Under the pieces are notes generated by a model that made no database searches, was not told the DNA's origin, and saw nothing but the letters and a program-made list of their open reading frames with translations. Made by a program: the position numbers and the translations under genes. Shown in pieces: positions 59,476 through 64,000 of a stretch of 64,000 nucleotides of DNA (its first letter is position 1; the number at the start of each line of letters is the position of its first letter). The stretch is from Osedax fenrisi (lineage: Eukaryota; Annelida; Polychaeta; Sabellida; Siboglinidae): positions 82,619,590-82,683,589 of the forward strand of contig OZ025240.1 in NCBI GenBank assembly GCA_964019155.1, written 5' to 3'.

Positions 59476-60000
59476 ATAATAACTGATTTTAAAAGGATAA
59501 CTTATACATTACAATTAACTCGAATACTCTAAACAGAAACGATACGCTATGTTTACGGTAAGTTCATATACAAATATTAATATTAGTTTATAAGCAATAT
59601 TTATCTTTAGAACATAGACATTTTTATAATCTACTCGTCCGAAAAAATATATTAGTTATTTTATATACACAAATTATATATTTAAATATACATTATATAC
59701 CAAACTTACATACATTAATTAATATTTGAATATTATTATATATATATAATTATAATAGATAACATTTTATTAAATTAATTTATTATCTACATTATAATCA
59801 ACAAAAAGTTATTTACTTCTACTAGTATACTCTTTATTGATTATAATGTAAGAAATAAAATATAATAACATTTGATCTAGTATAATTATATATATATACC
59901 TACATACATTATAATGATTTAATTCCAGTGTAAATAATGTTCATATATATGATACGACGTTGTACTAAATAGTGTACACACACGTGTATTCATTCGTTCC
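59476..60000. other. AT-rich interval
   Basis: Nothing recognised apart from short (TA)n runs. Confidence 0.6.
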
Positions 60001-60132
60001 CCAGCAAACAGTAAGAGCAGCATAATAGCAGCATAACAGCAAATGCTAGAGCCTCAAATGTTTACATTGTGCTATTATGCTGCTATTAAATGTCTATTAT
60101 GCTGATATTATGCTGCTCTTACTGTTAGCTGG
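60001..60132. mobile_element. 132-bp foldback element with ATAGCAGCAT words
   Basis: CCAGCAAACAGTAAGAGCAG then CATAATAGCAGCAT on the left is mirrored by ATGCTGATATTATGCTGCTC then TTACTGTTAGCTGG on the right. The arms match over about 34 bp with a few mismatches. The middle shares AGCCTCAAATGTTTA with the element at 43.6 kb. Confidence 0.85.
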
Positions 60133-60724
60133 GTCCCTTCATAGTAACCCCGTATCATATACCATTCGATATCATATACGATTTATGAATACGATTTACG
60201 TATACGAAGTATATATACTAATCTATGAAGACAATATCAACAATTACCTACATGTATTTATAAGTTATCGACCCCTTACAATATATCATATATGATATAG
60301 CACTTTGATTATTTTAAACCACGCCCACTTTAAATTTATCCACTCCCACTTTAATCATCAATCGTAAACTCAATTTCTAAAGAATTAGTTGCTTAACTGT
60401 GCCACGTATTATTCACATATTTTGATATAACAATAAAACTTCAATATTGAATAATACCATTCGCCATACAGAGTTTATTTTAATTTTAAATAAATATAAT
60501 ATTTAATTCTCATATTTTTAATATACAAGATATCTTGTTATATAACTCTTATTAAATATATTAAAATTAAATAACTATATATTTACATTGTAAATAATAC
60601 TAAAATATAATTTATCTATTTAAATAACATTATATGCTAAGTTCAGATACATGTATATCTTACAATTTCTGTATAAACTTGAATACTGCTTCCATACTTT
60701 ATAATCATTTTATTTTTGATAATA
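60133..60724. other. AT-rich interval
   Basis: 60300-60420 is somewhat less AT-rich (CCACGCCCACTTTAAATTTA) but closed. No motif recognised. Confidence 0.5.
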
Positions 60725-61669
60725 GAGAGGAAAGCACTCGTTTGCTGACAACATAACAATAAGTCACCGTAACTTTATTATTTCTTAATTAAATATTTCC
60801 AAATTATATTTGTATATATTAAATAGGTATATACATATAATAGCTATTTTTAAATTTAATTAAATTTGTTTAACTCTGAGATAACACAGGTGTCGATATT
60901 GTGTGCACTGTCATGAATACGGACATCTTTGCACATATTACTGAAACCATATATATATATATATATATATTTAAATATACTATATTATAACCAGTATGTG
61001 TATATATGAAATATTATTACTTGTATAGATTATTATTTATAATTGATGTATATATAAGGTACTAATATATAAATGTAAAGTATATTTGTATCTATTCCAC
61101 GTCAACATTATTATCTCTTCTATGTACAATTTATAGACAAGTGTTCTAGTATTTTTTTCGGATATAATTTCTACTTTTTACTTTTCTAATGTTATATTAC
61201 TATATGTGCAATCAATACCGAATAATATATTTACTCTTTAAAAAAACGCATAATAAAATCCGACTTAACAGGTGTATATGATATTATGTGCAATTAGGGT
61301 GTCAGTATTATGAACTTGTATGTTGCTTAGGAAAACGTTAATAACTATTCAACAAATTATGAAAGATATAAAATATTTTTTCACATTGTAAAATATAATT
61401 AGATCTATAATGTGTATTTTAAATTTGTAAACAATTGAGAATAGATATTGTACTTCAGAATTTTTATAAATTTGGAGTTGTAACGAAACAATCATTTTTT
61501 CATAAATATAAATATTAAAAAAAAAGTATATTTGTATGTATTAAAATTATATTACTAAACATTTCGAAAATTAATTATTATTTAATCAGATTTATATTTT
61601 AGAAGATCTCTATATAGACTCTATAGGGTGTCGATATTACGTGCATGTCAGTATACGAGTACCTTACCC
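60725..61669. mobile_element. MITE family E, TA-flanked, GTGTCGATATT motif
   Basis: The left end GAGAGGAAAGCACTCGTTTG then CTGACA and the inverted right end GGGTAAGGTACTCGTATACT then GACA correspond. TA lies at both borders (60723-60724, 61670-61671). Internal copies of GGTGTCGATATT are at about 60888, 61299 (GGGTGTCAGTATTATG) and 61626. The ends are more diverged than in families A-D. Confidence 0.65.
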
Positions 61670-61671
61670 TA

Positions 61672-62043
61672 ATCCAATGTAGATTAACCTATTATAACTT
61701 AACCTATTACAAACAATTGCAATATTTATTTATCTATAAAAGCTATGCGGAGCTATCTCCACCTTATCGGTAACGTTCTCTTATTATGTAAGAATGACTA
61801 TAAAGTACAATAGTTATTGTACTCAATATCTATAGAAGTAGGTATCTCTATAGATATTACATGGCTATGTAATATTGAATACTCGAATATCGCTATATTA
61901 CAGGAACACAGCGGCTATTGTACGTAAGTGTCTATATTCAACACTTAACTTTACATAAGAAGATAGAAAGTTATACTTTGTTACTTTTAACATACGTATA
62001 TAAACTTCAACAAACATACACATATATATATATATATATATAT
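61672..62043. other. Interval with promoter-like and splice-like strings
   Basis: CTATAAAAGCTATGC at about 61733 resembles a TATA box and CTTATCG|GTAACG at about 61768 a donor. TATATTACAG|GAACACAGCG at 61902 and TTGTAC|GTAAGTG at about 61922 resemble the borders of a 20-nt exon. The pieces do not join into a frame I can support. (TA)n lies at 62020-62043. Confidence 0.25.
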
Positions 62044-64000
62044 AGGGGCGTCGGAACGATATTTTGTATGGGGGGGCTATTTATTTATATTTTATATTCT
62101 ATATCCTATTATGTATTACTAATATAATTACTAATTATATCTTATTAATATCGTATACCTCTTTAGTCTATGTTAACCCTTTAATATGCAATTAATAATA
62201 TTTAATTTTTATAACAATACTTAAGTAGGAATATATTAGAAAATAAATAATAAACATTAAATAATTTATTATTATATAAATATAGATTTTTATTTATAAA
62301 TATATCCATCTCAATTGTGTGAATTATTTTTTGATTGATATTTGCCAATACTAATTCATTTAATCTACTATCTAACATAGTAGACCGTAACAACGTCTTT
62401 ATTATTCGTAGCTTACTAAATCCACCCTAACATGACACAGAACTTGAGGGCAAACCAATAAAAGTGTGATCAAATATATTATGCCGGAAAATATTTTTTG
62501 AATTTAGGAGATTTTTCCATCATATATATGTTTATCCTCGTCAGATGTATTGAACTTATTAATTGATTTGAACATATGTAAATTCGATCTTTCAATCGTT
62601 AATTCTTCATACATTTTTTATCAATGTTTAGTGTAGAAAATTAATAGGATTAATAAGATTTATCTAAAAAAACAACCTTTTTTTTCATGAATTATATTAT
62701 TTTTAATAATGATTCCTTTAATTTATAAGAATCTATAAATGAAGTTTCCTTGGTATAAAATTTGGTTTTAATTTTCATCATTATGGAATCGAACAACTCA
62801 GTATATTTTATTCTGTAAATATTAATGATAAAGTATATTAACATATTAATTGATCATATCTAATCACATTATTATATTAACATAACATTAATAATGTTGT
62901 ATTATGTTATCTAGATAAGATGTATGTCTTTCGAATTTGTATTACTATTCATCTCATAAATATTTATAATAATTTATATTATATGTCTTATTATTATTCT
63001 CTGAATTAGATATAATTAGAAAATTAAATTAGATATATTTAAAATAAAAATAAATTATTATAATATTTTATAATACACATTTATTATAAGCTATTTTGTA
63101 TTTTATATAATATTTTTATAAAATTATGTTATTAACCTTGAATCAATATAAAAACGTGTATATATAAAATATAAAATACTTTTGTTTCTATATCTTCAAT
63201 GAATGTGTGCACATTATTTCTATCATTATTCAATTTAATTAGAATCATCTTTACTATTATCTGATCCTTTATATTTATTTATTATTGATTTTTATTATGA
63301 TTATATATAATTATAATCATATATGCTTTCAAGTATATTTTTTATAAATATTACCTTCAATAGTATTTGTTGGTATCAGAAAGCTTTCACCTTCATATAC
63401 AAGCTTTCAAATATCAAACTTTAAATATTCATAGAAAACATATTTGACTTATTCATATTTTTTAATAATAAATTTGCAATATATTTGTGGTCATTGGTAA
63501 TATAATCTAATTTTTTATATTATTTCAGTGCATCATTTATACCACTATATTGATCTAATGTGTTTTTAATACATGATTTTCCAGTCCATCTTATTGGGCA
63601 TAATGGTTTCAATGTATTTGCTTTGTTATTATTAGTATTATATACAATCCATAATTTGATAGTTTGTTCATATAATAATCCCAAATCATAAACCACTCTC
63701 AAGGCTTTTCTTATATTTATATTATTATCTAATTATTATGCTATTAAGTTTATGCGATGAGCTCCACATTGTGTATCAAAATGTAAAGGCTGTCTATTCA
63801 TTATTAAAGTATTTATAACATTATATTGACCAGACATATTAGCTATACCGTCATATGACTGTCCTCTTAATTTAGAAATAGGCAAGTTAAGATGTTAAAG
63901 TTCAGATAACATTAAATTTACTATATTTTCTAAGTTGTATCCTCAGTCATATTGCATATTCCTATGCATATTTCTTTAATTTCTAGTTTTTATGTCAAAT
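62044..64000 (-). pseudogene. hAT transposase, TTF/zf-MYM type, decayed; runs off the window
   Basis: On minus from the right edge: LNLPISKLRGQSYDGIANMS then GQYNVINTLIMN and QPLHFDTQCGAHRINLIA (63900-63745), the RGQxYDGAxNMSG and CxAHxxNL motifs of zf-MYM/TTF hAT transposases. RVVYDLGLLYEQ and LKPLCPIRWTGKSCI follow (63700-63570; the LxPLCPTRW block). Near the other end, GLPSSSVSC, stop, GGFSKLRIIKTLLRSTM and LDSRLNELVLANINQKI (62450-62335) form the hAT dimerisation region, with the usual E-R of SCERSFSKL changed to stop-G. At 62044, GGGGCGTCGGAACGATATTT then TGTATGGGGGGGC is a matching hAT 3' terminal region. The C-terminal half is broken by stops. Its N-terminus and other end lie beyond the window. 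Confidence 0.85.

Overview
The window looks like one stretch of a very A+T-rich animal nuclear genome (by eye about four fifths A+T). It holds dozens of (TA)n tracts, no prokaryotic-type operons, small exons with GT/AG borders, and layers of decayed transposons: LINEs, tRNA-derived SINEs, hAT, a Harbinger-like element and many MITEs. The mix points to an invertebrate metazoan; I cannot name the species. Almost every longer open frame is a transposon relic or a (TA)n artefact.

Host coding sequence is sparse. The best gene is on the + strand: five small exons between 11.47 and 45.28 kb, each bounded by AG/GT and each joining in phase 1. Exon 1 starts with a signal peptide, exons 2 and 3 are unrecognised, and exons 4 and 5 are two related cysteine-rich modules, the second ending in a stop. 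Joined, they would give a secreted protein of about 290 residues spread over 34 kb, with introns filled by transposons. A separate terminal exon at 4003-4097 probably ends a gene that begins left of the window. A signal-peptide exon occurs twice in opposite orientation, at 2.86 kb (+) and 26.62 kb (-). The second copy is split by a 3.2 kb hAT with a perfect 8-bp target duplication.

Layout: 0.1-1.3 kb CR1/L2-like LINE (-); 1.4 kb SINE; 2.7-4.1 kb signal exon copy and terminal exon; 5.3 kb SINE; 5.8-9.0 kb RTE (-) interrupted by two copies of a TA-flanked MITE and an L2 fragment; 9.6-10.6 kb MITE pieces and a strong G-quadruplex motif; 11.5 kb exon 1; 13.85-18.19 kb element with near-perfect 55-bp inverted ends and TAA duplications; 18.7-21.0 kb L2 (+); 21.2 kb MITE; 22.0-22.4 kb GC-rich 27-bp minisatellite abutting exon 2; 23.4-26.6 kb hAT with nested RTE and MITE; 26.9-30.4 kb two LINEs (-); 32.3 kb perfect inverted repeat around (TA)n; 33.3 kb SINE; 33.7 kb exon 3; 34.2-35.6 kb hAT MITE carrying an L2 insertion; 37.3-40.3 kb L2 (-); 41.6 kb exon 4; 41.7 kb SINE; 42.5-44.6 kb foldback elements with periodic bodies; 45.2 kb exon 5; 46-48.5 kb LINE (+); 49.8-51 kb TGTACA inverted-end element; 51.3-54.2 kb nearly full-length RTE (-); 54.8-56.8 kb two MITEs; 57.4 kb L2 piece; 59.2 kb SINE; 60.0 kb foldback; 60.7-61.7 kb MITE; 62.0-64.0 kb decayed zf-MYM/TTF-type hAT transposase (-), cut by the window edge.

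Two patterns stand out beyond ordinary transposon debris. One is five unlike MITE families that share one architecture: TA duplication, GGGG-type ends, about 650-950 bp, and internal copies of their own terminal motif. The other is a set of foldback elements with CCAG...CTGG ends whose bodies are made of short periodic motifs.
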